DNA from: Heterocephalus glaber
Lineage: Eukaryota > Chordata > Mammalia > Rodentia > Bathyergidae
Assembly (NCBI RefSeq): GCF_000247695.1
Contig: NW_004624801.1
Location: 3,659,206 to 3,723,205 of the forward strand
Reading direction: 5' to 3'
Length of the DNA stretch: 64,000 nt
Position 1 is the first letter of the stretch. Every line of letters begins with the position of its first letter. The position numbers and the translations under genes were made by a program. Shown piece after piece: positions 31,240 to 42,599 of this stretch. Below the pieces are notes generated by a model. It was not told the DNA's origin. It made no database searches and worked only from the letters and a program-made list of their open reading frames with translations.

Positions 31240-32300
31240 CACCTTGTATCCTTTGGGAAATGGTCACCTTGGCATGCCCACCACCTCACATGGTTGGAAA
31301 TTCCACTCTTCTTCCAAAGGATGTGCCCAGATGGCTGGAGGCCGTGAGAGTCTCCGTGGGAATTGGGCCGATCCCCTTGGGGCAGTGTAGGTTGCCTGAC
31401 CTCCTTGGCTGGGGCAACCAGAGAAGGATCATTTTCTATTCCTACTTCCTCTCCAGTCCTGAGCTCCACTTCTTAAGGCAGAGGAGCCCTGAAACTTCCT
31501 AAAATAGCCTCCTGCTGGAGAGACGTAATGCAATGCACACCACAGTACGCATATTGATTTCTATTTTTGGTTCTTATCAAGATTTATTTTTCATCCCTTC
31601 AGGTAAATAGTGACCTTGGGCTCACCGCCTTCCATATTTGTAGCCTGGGTCAATGAATCTCAGTATTGACCTCAGGGGCCATCAATAGCTGCTTATTGTT
31701 GAGATATTTCAATGTCAATAAGTGGCCCCATGGAGGTGGGAGGGAGGCCTGCCCAGCAAACCCAGCAGCTAAAAAACCAATCCCTTTTCTCCCAGTTGTC
31801 ATCTTGGCTCAGAAGGGGTCGGTTCTAAAATTGATTAACTTTCCTGCAGGGAGTAGAAAACAAACTCTCCAACATTGCCTGAATCCTACAAAGGGACCTT
31901 TCTCAGAATTGCTATGCATTACTATGAAAGGAGCGAATACCTGTGTGGATTCTGTCTCTGTCTCCTCAGGCCAGCCCTAGTGTCAGGTTTGATTCCATGA
32001 GAACATCCAGGACTTGGAAATGAGATTCCTGATTACAAAACTGCTCTGAGCCCACCCAGACTTACTGGGCTCAGGTGCAGGCAGGCTGGCATAGTGAAAG
32101 ACCTTGCATGTTGGCATCGGCTGCTCCTCCCAGCAAATCCTGGTTCCATTACCAACCAGGCTTCCTCTCTTGTATGACAGAGATACAACCTGCCTTGTGG
32201 AGAGTAGAGATGTTGTCTGGGTGTGATGGCACTGAGTAGGTGTTTCATAAATCCCAGGCCCATTGTTTTATCGTTATTTTCTTTGCTCAATAAGAGATCA
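31240..32300. other. Mostly unique DNA with a conserved-looking block
   Basis: No repeat recognised. The 31520-31740 part is AT-rich, repeat-free and contains a perfect-stem inverted repeat (31675-31729). No exon seen. Confidence 0.35.
31675..31729. other. Imperfect inverted repeat (hairpin-forming)
   Basis: Outer arms ggggcca (31675-31681) and tggcccc (31723-31729) and inner arms cttattg (31692-31698) and caataag (31716-31722) are each perfect 7 bp complements. A roughly 10 nt asymmetric bulge lies on the 5' side and a 17 nt loop in the middle. Confidence 0.6.
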
Positions 32301-32302
32301 AG

Positions 32303-32570
32303 ACATTGCCTTTGAGTTGGGCACATGCCTGTAATCCTAGCATTCTGGGATGCAGAGGCAGGAGTATCCCCAGTTTGAGCCCACTCTGGGCACCTTGGCA
32401 AGAACCTGTCTCAAATACACAAATTTTTTAGGGGGCGGGGATTTAGCTCAGTGGTGCTGCCACCTTCAAAAGCACAGGGTCCTGGGTTCGATCCCCAGTA
32501 CCCCCCCCAAAAAATTTAAAGCTTGGGGATGTAGTTCAATGTGAAGGCCCTGAGTTAAGTCTCCAGTTCT
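32303..32570 (+). repeat. B1-ID-ID SINE cluster, sense
   Basis: B1 (32303-32428: 'ttgggcacatgcctgtaatc', 'aacctgtctcaaatacac') is followed by a full ID (32432-32511: 'gcggggatttagctcagtgg', 'gggttcgatccccagtaccc') and a second shortened ID (32521-32566: 'gcttggggatgtagttcaat', 'gagttaagtctccagttctt'), then (CCAT)n. All share one orientation. Confidence 0.85.
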
Positions 32571-33214
32571 TCCAATCCATCCATCCATCCATATGAAAGC
32601 TCCACTTGGAGTCCCAGTCCTTATTCCCTACTTTCTCTGCTCCCTGCACTTAACTTATTCCTGATTACCTTTCATAGGGAGATTTAAAAACCTGACTCTC
32701 ACTGTTAAATCACGTGATCATCTGTCTTTGTGGGAAAGCTTTTGGCTATGGGCCCATTGACGTGTCCACCTTGGTGTGCTTGGCCTGGTGTGGAGGTTCC
32801 CTGAAGGCAGGCTGAGCCTGGGCAAGTTCTCTGGACCCAGGGCGTGTTGGCCTATGTGTGCCTTCAGAGGGCAGCACTGGTTCTGCGCCCTCCAGTGTGA
32901 GTGCTATGGCTTGTTGTCCCTACCTATTTTCTCTTTCTTCCTTCCTTTCTCCTTGCTCACCTTAAAGCTCCCAGCAGCTCCAGTGATTGGATTTTCCCAA
33001 CTCCTATCTCCTTGGTTCATTCCCTACCCAAGGTGGCTTGAACTACTGGGGCAGCTTTGGGGATGATGGCGAAAGGAGGAAATGAGGTGATCCAAGCCGA
33101 CCCTTCTCACTGTGCCTGGATGCTGCCTTCTAGCCAGGGTGATGACTTGTCCTGATGTTCATAGAGAAATGCCACACTGAGGTGGGTTAGATGATGGGAA
33201 AGGGAGGAATCTAG
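32571..33214. other. Unique non-coding stretch
   Basis: After a (CCAT)4 run no element or exon is recognised. Confidence 0.35.
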
Positions 33215-33345
33215 TGCAGCACTTTGTAAATAGGATTTCATTGAGTGCTTGCAAGGGCCGAGGTGGCAGGCATCCATGTGCCTAGTTTACAGATGAGAAA
33301 ATAGAGCCTTAAAGACGTTAAGAGCTGAGATACAACTCTAGTCTT
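33215..33345 (-). repeat. MIR SINE fragment, antisense
   Basis: 'cactttgtaaataggatttc', 'gtttacagatgagaaaatag', 'agccttaaagacgttaagag' and 'atacaactctagtcttagg' keep MIR order. Confidence 0.65.
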
Positions 33346-33860
33346 AGGCAGAATGAGCACTTGTGTCGGAAGGAAGGATGCTGGGGGTGGAGGAGAGGTA
33401 GGAAGGGTATATTTAGGCCTGTGCTTTAGTTACAAGATTGGCATAGATGTCCATGGTGCCCTGACCTGCCCTGGATCTGAAATTGAAAGAATAGAAGCAA
33501 GGAGCAACTTTGTTGCTTCTGACCATTTCCTGGCATAGCAGCTGGGCCCTCAAAGCTCAGTTTCCCTCTCTAAGTAGATTTCACCAACCACAGGTCAGCT
33601 TTGGGCAGACTCCCAAACCTTCTGAGGATTGCTATCTCTAGATATTGGCTCATACTGCCAAAACTCTACATTTCAAAGCAAACACCCCGACCCAGAATAC
33701 CAGACAGAATTATAAATTTGCATATGCAAATAAACACTTGTCCCTACACACAGTCCTTTCTCCACTAAATAGACATTAAAATATCATCTGTTAGGTAGTG
33801 GTAACTGCATCCAATGCTGATGAAACTTCAGGGCAGAGAACAGGAGTTTGTTCATTCTTT
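33346..33860. other. Unique non-coding stretch
   Basis: No repeat or gene recognised. Confidence 0.3.
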
Positions 33861-33864
33861 ATCT

Positions 33865-34095
33865 TTGTTTTATGGTTTTGGTACTGGGGATTGAGCCCAA
33901 GGCCTCTACATTAAGCTGTGTCCCCAGCTCTTTATTATTACTTTTTTTTCTTTATTATTATTTATTTATCATTATTTTGAAATACAGTCTTATGAAGTTG
34001 CTAGGTTGCCCAGGCTGGGATCAAATTTGCAATCTTCCTGCTTCCATCTCCCAGAATGCTGGAATTATAGGATCTATTACCATGCCTGGTTTGTT
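33865..34095 (-). repeat. Dimeric B1-ID SINE, antisense
   Basis: 'ttggtactggggattgagcc' and 'ctgtgtccccagctctttat', an expanded TTATTATT linker, then 'gttgctaggttgcccaggct', 'caatcttcctgcttccatct' and 'accatgcctggt'. Confidence 0.85.
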
Positions 34096-34224
34096 CGCTC
34101 ATTTCTTTATGTATTAACTCCATAAACATGTTGCACACTTACCATGTATTAGCCAGGGCCCTAGACCTGAACGTGAGATCAATATTCACTCATTAGTTGT
34201 TACATTAGGCAGATGTTGGTTTAG

Positions 34225-34325
34225 TAATTACTGTACAGTCATAAATCTATATGTTTATGTGCGTGTGTGCTTCTGTGTGTATGTGTGTGTATTTCTAAGT
34301 ATATATGTATGTATGTATATAAAAT
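34225..34325. repeat. TG/TATG-rich simple repeat
   Basis: Interrupted gtgtgt and tatgtatgtatg units. Confidence 0.7.
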
Positions 34326-34329
34326 GTAT

Positions 34330-34580
34330 TAACTACAAAGTTCTTGCCCTCCAGGAATTAAAAGTTCAGCAGAGAAGACAGACATGCAAACAATTATGAT
34401 ATAGTGAAAAAAATAGCTTTAATGTAGGTAGGATCAAAGAACAGAGGAGACTAGAATAAGCAGTGCCCAGGGCTACTGAGGAAATTGGGAAAGACTTCAA
34501 GGAGGCAGACATGAAGGCTGAACAAGCATCTTCCAGACAGACAAGGAGAATAGGAGCTGCCCAGGCAGAAGAGACATGCA
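34330..34580. repeat. L2 LINE fragment
   Basis: 'tgccctccaggaattaaaag', 'gacagacatgcaaacaatta', 'tgggaaagacttcaaggagg' and 'agacatgaaggctgaac' follow L2 3' text (ggagcttacagtctag ... acagacatgtaaacaa ... gaaggcttcctggagg). Confidence 0.6.
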
Positions 34581-35379
34581 CTCCCTTAATCATTATTTAT
34601 TAGGACATATGCTGCTGGTTGGAATGCATTTTTGTTCCCTGATAGAATTTAGAAAGTTTCAAGAGACGGCTACTCCATTTTCTACACTAAAAATGAGAAC
34701 AAGCTGGATGAACTACATAATCACATCTTTAAAAATCCATCAGAGAGCTGAGGACACAAACTTACAAGTCCCTTCTATGACAGAAGGGATTCATGATTGC
34801 AAGGGTAGTAGTAGAAGGGCTAAAGCCACTACACAGTGGAGTAAAATGAAGCAAACCAAACTTTAGTAAACCTTTAATAGTCATACAGAGGCTGACGTAA
34901 CAGGTTCATTTCTGCAAAGCCCAGTGACAGCTTTCAATTCTTTCCCGCGTATATGGCAGTGACTGAAGTCATGTCAGGATAGTTGAGAAATGCTTTTGCT
35001 GTATGACAGGACATTATCAAGGGCAAGGTGCATCTGGCCAAAGGACAGGGACAGAGAAGCAGGATACAGAGAGATCAGGTCTAGGCACAGTCAGGGTAGT
35101 ACTGGTAATAAAGTAACACCCCAGTGGACCACAAAGCCAACATTTACGCTCTAAAGCAGGGGAGGGGAGATCAGAAGACTGATACTCTGTGAGCTTCTGA
35201 TGCTTCTGTGGTTTTAAAGACTTTGGGTGCTCAGGTCCTAAGCCCTGCTGCAGGAAGTCCTGACTCAGCCATCCAAACATTTGAAGTTCATGGTGAACTG
35301 GCTGTCCCCAAAGTTGCAGTGAAGTTTTGATTTTAACTCAACTCAACCATAGATTATGCTGACCCAGCCTCCACCTCAG
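34581..35379. other. Unique non-coding stretch
   Basis: No repeat or exon recognised. AT-rich towards both ends. Confidence 0.3.
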
Positions 35380-36477
35380 TGAAGAATTGTGTATTTTATT
35401 CTCTACTGTTCTTTTGTACATAATGTCTGAAATATAATTAAAAATTACAAGACACTCGATAAAGCAGGAATGTGTGCTGAATCATCAAGAGGGGGAAAAA
35501 GTCATTGAACCAGAACAACAGTCATCTCCAAGGTTGCAGTGAACTAGCAAGGGCTTTGAAATGATAAATTTAAATATTTTTAATGGATCTAGTGTGAGAG
35601 GTGAACAATATGTGTGAATGGATGGTAAACTTTAGCATTAAACTCAAAAATAGGATCAAGCAGTTAAGCTAAAACTGAAAGCTATTATATTGTAAATATT
35701 AAAACTTCCTCAACAAACTTAATAGACTGAAACAGTAGAAGAAAGAACCAGTGTACTTGAAGCTGAGTCAAAAGAAATTATCTGACAAAGCAGAGAAACA
35801 ATAACAAACTGAACAGGTCCTATGAGTCCTGTGGGACAGTATCAATATGGCTTAGTGCAGTTGTAATTAGAGTCCCAAAAGGAGAACAGACAAAGCATGG
35901 CAGAAGAATATTTGAACAGAAAATTGCCAAAAATATTCCCAAATAGATCAAGGACATTAACCCACAGATTCAAGAAGTTTTAATAATCTCCAAGCCCTGT
36001 AAATGCCAACAAAACTATAGACAGTCAAACTGATAAAAACCAAAGGTAAAATCTTTAAAGGTGTCAACTAAGAAATTCATACTACAGGAAGAGAAAAAAT
36101 CATTAAAAGGATGAGTCACTTCTCATAAAAAAGAACAAGAGTGTTTGGTCTTAAAAATAGAGACATCAAACTCTTAATTTAGAATTTTAAGTCCCATGAA
36201 AATACCCTAAAAAAATCAAAGTGGAGCACATTTTCAGATGACAAAACTTGAGAAAATTTTCTTGTGCAGTTCAGCCCAAAAAGAAACGTTAAAAGAGGTT
36301 TTTCCAAGTGGAAGTCATAAAAGTGGGAGTAAAATACCCAACAGTGTAACCTTCAGCATAATTAAAATTTATATTTATATTTTATATAAATATATGTAAA
36401 ATTTTCTGTAGAAGACCATTGGTTAATGTAAAAACTATAACAGTGTTCTGTGGGTCTTTTGTCCTATAGAAGTAAAA

Positions 36478-36673
36478 TACAATGATACTTTGGTTCATGA
36501 ACTCAACTCTCTCCACAATTCTGGTCGCAAACTGAACTGGAGAAAAACCAAATCAAATTTCCCCATGAGATCAACATTAACACTAACCATTGAATTTGAT
36601 TCGGTTCTCATCCAACTTGGTCGCTACCAGAATCATGAAAAGAATCAAATTCATGAACCAAGGCACCACTGTA
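36478..36673. mobile_element. Palindromic MITE-like DNA transposon in L1
   Basis: About 196 bp with TA at both ends and inverted ends: 'tacaatgatactttggttca' at the left and the complement of 'tacagtggtgccttggttca' at the right. The inner text is also partly inverted (ctggtcgc / cttggtcgctaccag). It resembles short Tigger/mariner-class fossils whose ends read tacagtggtaccttgg. Confidence 0.7.
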
Positions 36674-37202
36674 TGTAGTGATAAGAGCTCATTATGTAGC
36701 AGCGAGAATTTTGCATTGTAAAGTACAAAATTATACGATATAAAACTATGTTGAGGATGCATATTAGAAGCTAGAGCAACCATAAAAATCAACACAAAAA
36801 TGTATTACTTATAAAAATCAATAGAAGAGGCAAAGTGGAATACTGAAAAATAACCCAAAAAGATACTAGGGAATGGAGAACAGAGGGACAATTAACAGGA
36901 CAAATAGAAATCAAATATTGAAAATAGACTTAAAATTCAACCCTACTACTATTTTAAAAATTACCTATGAATCTAACTCTCGCATTAAAAGACAGAGATT
37001 GTCAGAATGGAAACAAGAAGATATATGTAGATACCATTTATAAGAAACCCAATTTCATACAAAGTCATGGACACATTGAATATAGTGTTAAGAACCCAGT
37101 GCAAACACCAAGAAGGTAGGGTATCAGACAAAGTAGGTCTCCAAGGGAGCATAATCAGCATTTCATAACTTTCCATTTATTCTTCTTTTCTTCCTTTCTT
37201 TT

Positions 37203-37285
37203 CATAGTGCTGGGGATGGAACCCAGGGCCTGATGCATGCTAGGTAAGTGCTCTATTGCTGAGTGACACATCCAGACCTCATTTC
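37203..37285 (-). repeat. ID-related SINE, antisense
   Basis: 'agtgctggggatggaaccca', 'gggcctgatgcatgctaggt', 'aagtgctctattgctgagtg', 'acacatccagacc'. Its body (gcatgctaggtaagtgctct) differs from the other IDs, so it belongs to an older ID subfamily. Confidence 0.8.
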
Positions 37286-38640
37286 ACTTTGATAAAAGAG
37301 TGAATTTGTCAAGAAATTCTATCAGCCTTAAATTTGTATGTACCCAATAACAGAACTTAAACATATGTGAAACCGAAATTGACAGAGACAACCACATAAT
37401 GCCACTCGAAGATTTTAGTGTCCATTTTTAGTGTCATTCATTGACACAATGAATAGACAAAACATCAAGAAAGGATGTACAGGATTGAACAGTGCTAGTG
37501 AACAACTTGGCATGGTGGTGTTATGGAACACAGATGCACTCAACAGTTACAGGACACACTTCCTTTTCAACTGAATCCTCACCAACACTGACCATATGTA
37601 GATCAAGGAAAAAGAAGTCTCAAAGATTAAAGAAAAGAAATCTCCTGGAGTCTCTAAGCATTACATAATTAAATCATAAATCAATAACAGTGAGACTCTA
37701 CAATATCTGCAAATACTTGGAAATTAAGCAATATACTTCCAAATCACCCACTGGCCAAATAAAGTAATTAGTAGAGATTTTAAGTAGAATGCAAATGAAA
37801 ACATAATGTATCAAAAGTTGAAAATGAAGCTAACTCCACTAAGGGAAACTTACAGCATTAAATGCTTGTAATGGAAAAGAAGAAATGTTTAAAATTTACC
37901 TTAAGATGCCAGGAGAAAAAAGCAAATTAAACCCAAACTAGAAGGATGAAAATATTAAAGATAAAAGCAGAAGTCCATGAAATAGACAATGGAAAACAAT
38001 AGATAAAATCCATAAGGATGCCAAGTAGCAAAGATTTCTCCTTTGGAAAGATTAATAAAATCAATGAAGCTCAGATAAACTGATAAAGAAAAAAGATAGA
38101 AAAAAACAAACTGCCAATATTAGATTAAAGAGGCATCATCACTACAGAGCCCATGGTCAATAAAGGCTGATAAAGCACTATTATAAAAAAATATGTTAAG
38201 AAATTTGGGTGAATTGGGGTTAATAAATTTCACTTGGGTGAAATGGACAAATCCCTCAAAGAGCTTAACCTATCACAAGACAATAGAAAATCTGAATGCC
38301 TTGCACTGGTTATAGAAATTAAAAATAAACCTTCTGCACATAGAAATAACAGGTACAGATCATTTTTGCTGGTGATTTCTCTCAAACTTTTCAAGAAGAA
38401 ACAATGCCCACCTGATAATACCCTCATTCCATGAGGTCAGCATAGCTGCAATACCAAAGCCTGACAAGAAATTTCAAGAAAAGAGAATTATAAACCAACA
38501 TCCTCCTTAAATTTACATTTTAAAAAAAAGAGCCCAGAAGAATTAATCCAGGTATATTTTAAAAGCATAATTCTTACATTAACAAGTGGGATTACCTCAA
38601 GAACACAAGGCCAGCTTAACACTTAAAAATCATTTGATGT

Positions 38641-38728
38641 AGGGCTGGGGATTTAGCTCAATGGTTCCATCACCTGCCTTGCAAGCGCAAGGTCCTGAGT
38701 TCAATCCCTGGTACCAAAAAAAAAAATC
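38641..38728 (+). repeat. ID SINE, sense, with target-site duplication
   Basis: 'ggctggggatttagctcaat', 'cttgcaagcgcaaggtcctg', 'agttcaatccctggtacc', A11. Flanked by aaatcatttgatgta on both sides without mismatch, so a fairly recent insertion into the L1. Confidence 0.95.
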
Positions 38729-39467
38729 ATTTGATGTAATTGATCATATAACAGCCTAAAGAAGGAAAACTATTTGATCATTTTAATAAATGCAGGAAGA
38801 TATTTGATGAAATACAACTTCCATTTATTATAAAAATTTCCCCAGCATCCTAGAAATAGAGAACAATGAATTTTTAAATGTTATAAAGGGAATCTGTGAA
38901 AAACTTCACACCAAAGCATACTCACTGGTGATATACTATAATGTTATTTTTCCACCATAAAACTGCAAAAAAGGTAACAGTACTCATCCTCATCACTTCT
39001 GTTCAGCTTTATACTCAAAGCCAGGCCAGCACCATAAGGCAAGAAAAAGAAATGAAAGCTGCAATTGGAAAGAAAGAAGAAAATTCTAATGATTAAATGT
39101 AATAATTCCTAGAATTAGTGTGTTAAGTTCAGCAAGATTTTAGGATACAAGATCAAATATACAAAATTCAATTGTATTTGGAAAGTATAATTATAAAAAT
39201 TTTAAAATGTCATTTAAAATAACAGGAAAATACACTAGGAATAAATTTAACAAAAAGCGTGTGATATGTCTACATTGAAAAGTCAAACCTTTACTGAGAG
39301 AAATTAGAAAGGTCCGCATTAAATGGAGAGACATGCTTCTCTTATGGATGAGAAGAACCAACATTTTTAACATTGTCATTCTCTCCAGGTTGATCTATGC
39401 ATCCAGTATGATCCTAATCAAAATCTCAGCAGGCTTCTTAATAGAAATTGGCAACCTGTTCCTAAAC

Positions 39468-39590
39468 TTCACATGAAAATAATAAGGACCCCGAAGAGCT
39501 GGTCTTATAAAACAACACAGTTTCACCCCAAAAATGTAAATTCACATGAAAATAATAAGGACCCAGAAGACCTGGTCTTATAAAACAACA
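39468..39590. repeat. 73 bp tandem duplication in L1 tail
   Basis: The unit starting 'ttcacatgaaaataataagg' at 39468 recurs at 39541 with only a few changes over 50 bp (accccgaagag / acccagaagac), then runs into an (ACA)n expansion. Confidence 0.85.
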
Positions 39591-39734
39591 ACAACAACAA
39601 AAAGAAATGTAAAAACATGAATCCCCCAAATAAGGCTTGTAAATGCTTAAGGAAGCACTACTTGTAGTGGTTCTAAAGTAGAAATGACCAAAATATCCAT
39701 CAACAAGATAATGGATGATTAAGTTGTATTCTAT

Positions 39735-39871
39735 TCAGGTGTGGGGTGCATGTAATCCCATGCCTGTACACACGTGTAATCCCAGCACTCTGGGAGGCCA
39801 AAGTAAGAGGACTGCAAGTTCAAGCCCAGCCTGGACAATTTAGTGACTGAGCAAAACACAGTCTCAAAATA

Positions 39872-39902
<31 letters not shown>

Positions 39903-39968
39903 GCAAGCAAGCAAGCAGGTTAGGGATGTAGCTCAGTGCAGAGGATCTGAGTTCAGTTCCCAGTACTG
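39735..39968 (+). repeat. Dimeric B1-ID SINE, sense
   Basis: B1 half ('cctgtacacacgtgtaatcc', 'cagcactctgggaggccaaa', 'gcccagcctggacaattta'), then an (AAAT)8 linker with (GCAA)3, then the ID half ('ggttagggatgtagctcagt', 'gagttcagttcccagtactg') and a GAAA-rich tail. Confidence 0.88.
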
Positions 39969-40378
39969 AAAGAAAGAAAGAAAATAAAGGAGGGAAGGAA
40001 AGAAAGAAAAAAGAGAGAGAAAAAAATATTGTATTCCACCCACACAATGGAACACACAACTCAGGGGCACAAAAGAATGAATCACAGGTGCACAACAGAG
40101 GTGATTACCACGGACCTTATTTAAACACACAAGCCCAGACACCACACACTTTACAATTCCATTTTTAGGCTTCCTAAGAAGAGCTAATGTAAATCTATAT
40201 TGATAGATGTCAAGAAAAAGAGTTGTCTTTGGATGAAGGTGACACAGATGGACTGGTAAGAGGCATGAGGGATATTTTGGAGGTGATGAAACTTAATTTG
40301 AGCGGCTGTTACATGGGTGTATACAACTGACAAAAGCCAACAAATTGTTCATCTTTATTTTGTGCAGCTTAAACCTCA

Positions 40379-40445
40379 ATATCAGGAGGAGGGGGAGGGA
40401 GAGAAGAGAGGAAAAGGAGAGAAGGAAAGAAGGAAGAGAGAGACT
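40379..40445. repeat. GA-rich purine tract
   Basis: About 65 bp of almost pure purine (ggagggggaggg, gaagagaggaaaagg) directly after the L1 3' end. Confidence 0.85.
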
Positions 40446-41653
40446 TGGAAAGATCCTAACCAAATGCAATATATAGGCTTTTTTCACAAACGAATTCAAA
40501 TCAACCAACTATAAAAACCTGTGTAGAGACGATCAAAAAAAAATTGATCATGAACCGAGTAAGAGAAAGTATTAAATAATTGCTGTTATTTTCCCTAGGT
40601 CTGAAGATGGCATTGCTGTTGTTTGTTAGTAATGTATATGGATGAATATTGGTGCAATGATATGATGCCTGAGATTGCTTTAAAATGTTTCTGCAAAATA
40701 AGTAGACAGGGAGAGGGAGGGAAGATGGCAGAGCTTTCATTGCTTTGTGTCTGTTTACAGTTTTCCCTTAAAAATCTTAATAACAAAATGTAAATTAAAA
40801 AATTAACCATAGGTCAGGGCATGTCCCTCTTCTGTCCAAAATTGATCCAAGAGGCTTTTCCCTGAGGAAAAGCCAAAATCCTTGCCATTTACATAGAAAT
40901 CTATTAGCGGGTCATGCAATCCATCTAGTGCATCATGATTAGCATTTTTATTCTGTGAAATAGAATAAAATGGCACAGAAGAGTAAAGAAGAAAAATAAT
41001 AGAGGGTATTGCGTGTATAATAAAGATATGTATTGCTATGCAAAACGAAGTAAGTGTGTGTGTGCACATGTGCAGGTGTGTATTTTTTTTTAGTGAAAAA
41101 GATTTGAAAACCAGCCCCACATAATCCACACCCCCAAACCTCATAGCTCCCAGCCTAACTCCCCATGCCTCACTCCACTCCTGCTGTGCCTCCTCCTGCC
41201 AGGCCAGGCCCCCAGGCATCCAGGCGGTCCCTCTCCGGTGTTGGAAGACCTGCTCCAATGCTTCCCCAGCGCCTCATGCAGTGCTGCCTGCTGGCTCCTT
41301 TGTCAGTGTGACTGTGGTTTGAGGTGCTTTTCCCAGCCCATCTGGGGATGCAGCCCTATGGTGCTTACCTATCCTGTCGGCAGTGGTACCTCAAGACATA
41401 GAACATCATGTGGCATGTTCTGCACACTCAATAAATGTCCATTGAGTGAAGAAAGATGTTTGAAGCCTCCTTTGTGCCTAGGACTGCTCAGAGCTGGAGA
41501 GTAAGCATTAAATGGGGGCAGCTGTAACCTGGACCTGGGGGAGCAGAGTCTACAGGAGGCTGACACACACCTATGTGACAATGCGTTTCAACTCTGCAGA
41601 GCATGGCCAGGAGAAGCAAGAGGTCCTATGAGTGGATAACAGAGGGACCTTAT
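40446..41653. other. Non-coding stretch with short TG run
   Basis: 40500-40800 is AT-rich and may be L1 debris. A short TG run is at 41052-41082. 41100-41640 is unique, with no exon supported. Confidence 0.35.
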
Positions 41654-42290
41654 AGTGTGTGTGGGCGTATATGTGTAGAGCATGTTGTGTGTGATGTTTG
41701 TATATAGGGTGTATGTGTGCTGCATGGTATGTGCATGTGTTGTGTGTCATGTATGGTATGTGTGTGCATGTATAAGTGCTGTGTGTGTTGTGTATAGGTA
41801 TATGCGTATTTGTGGTGTATCTGTGTGGCAAATGTGTATAAAGGGGTTGTGTGCATATGTGTGTAAGCCTATGGTACGTGTCTGTGTGTGCTTGTAGACG
41901 TGTGTTGCAGTGTGTGTATGTCTGTGTGGTATGTGTACAGTAGGTGGTGTATTCATGTAAGATGTGTGCATGTAGAATGTATCTGTGTGTTGCATGTGGC
42001 AAATTGTGTAGTGTGTGCCTGTGTGGCATGTGTGTATGCATAGTGTGTGTGCTGTGTGTGTGATGTGTGTATGTGCTCTGTCTGTGTGGCATATGTACAT
42101 GCATTGTGGTGTGTACATTTTGTGTCTATGTGGTGTGTGTGTTTGTGATGTGTGTATGTAGTGCATGTGTTGTGTGCATGTGGGGTTCCTATGTGTAGTG
42201 CATGTGGTGTGTACATTCACATGTAGCATGTAGTAGGTGTGTGTCTGTCCATGTGTGGTACATGTATGAATGTGTGTGAGAATGTGGCTG
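41654..42290. repeat. Long degenerate TG/TATG-rich array
   Basis: About 635 bp built from tgtgtg, tgtatg, gcatgtg and gtggtatgtg words without one fixed unit. Long open frames on the minus strand (His/Thr-rich) are a by-product of the CA repeat. Confidence 0.9.
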
Positions 42291-42599
42291 ATGGCGTTGG
42301 GGAATGATTTCCTCAAAACCTTCCTTGAGAACAACATGAAAACAGACTTACAAATCAATAATAAACAGATAAATAATACAATTTAAACTGGTCAGAAGAT
42401 CCAAACTGACACTTTGCATAGGGGACATCTCACAACTGACAAGGTGCTCAATGTCTTTAACCAACACTGGCCAGGATCTAAGCCAGCCAACAGTGGCAGA
42501 GGTGGGCCTGGTTTGGGAGGACCAGGACCATGACTGCCTTTGGAAGGAGCCAGGGCGCAGCCTCTTTGGGAGACTGATGGGTCTAACAGAGGTAAATAT

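Larger units (their letters stand above)
35380..40395 (+). repeat. Long old L1 LINE, sense
   Basis: About 5 kb of A-rich sense strand with old-L1 order. 35850-36350 holds 5' text ('aatatttgaacagaaaattg', 'acccacagattcaagaag', 'agacagtcaaactgat', 'gaaacgttaaaagaggttt'). ORF2-like text runs through 37350-39500 ('gatcaaggaaaaagaagtct', 'caaatacttggaaattaagc', 'cctaatcaaaatctcagcag', 'gcttcttaatagaaattggc'). A 3' UTR lies near 40140-40390 ('tttacaattccatttttagg', 'tacatgggtgtatacaactg'). It is an old family (L1M or HAL1-like). All frames are broken. Hosts at least four later insertions. Confidence 0.8.

Noticed and set aside
38641..38728. Possible tRNA gene (A- and B-box-like text)
   Set aside because: It is an ID SINE: A-tail, target-site duplication and no foldable anticodon arm. 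The same applies to the other ID copies.
41571..42358. His/Thr-rich open frames on the minus strand
   Set aside because: Direct translation of the degenerate CA/TG repeat.
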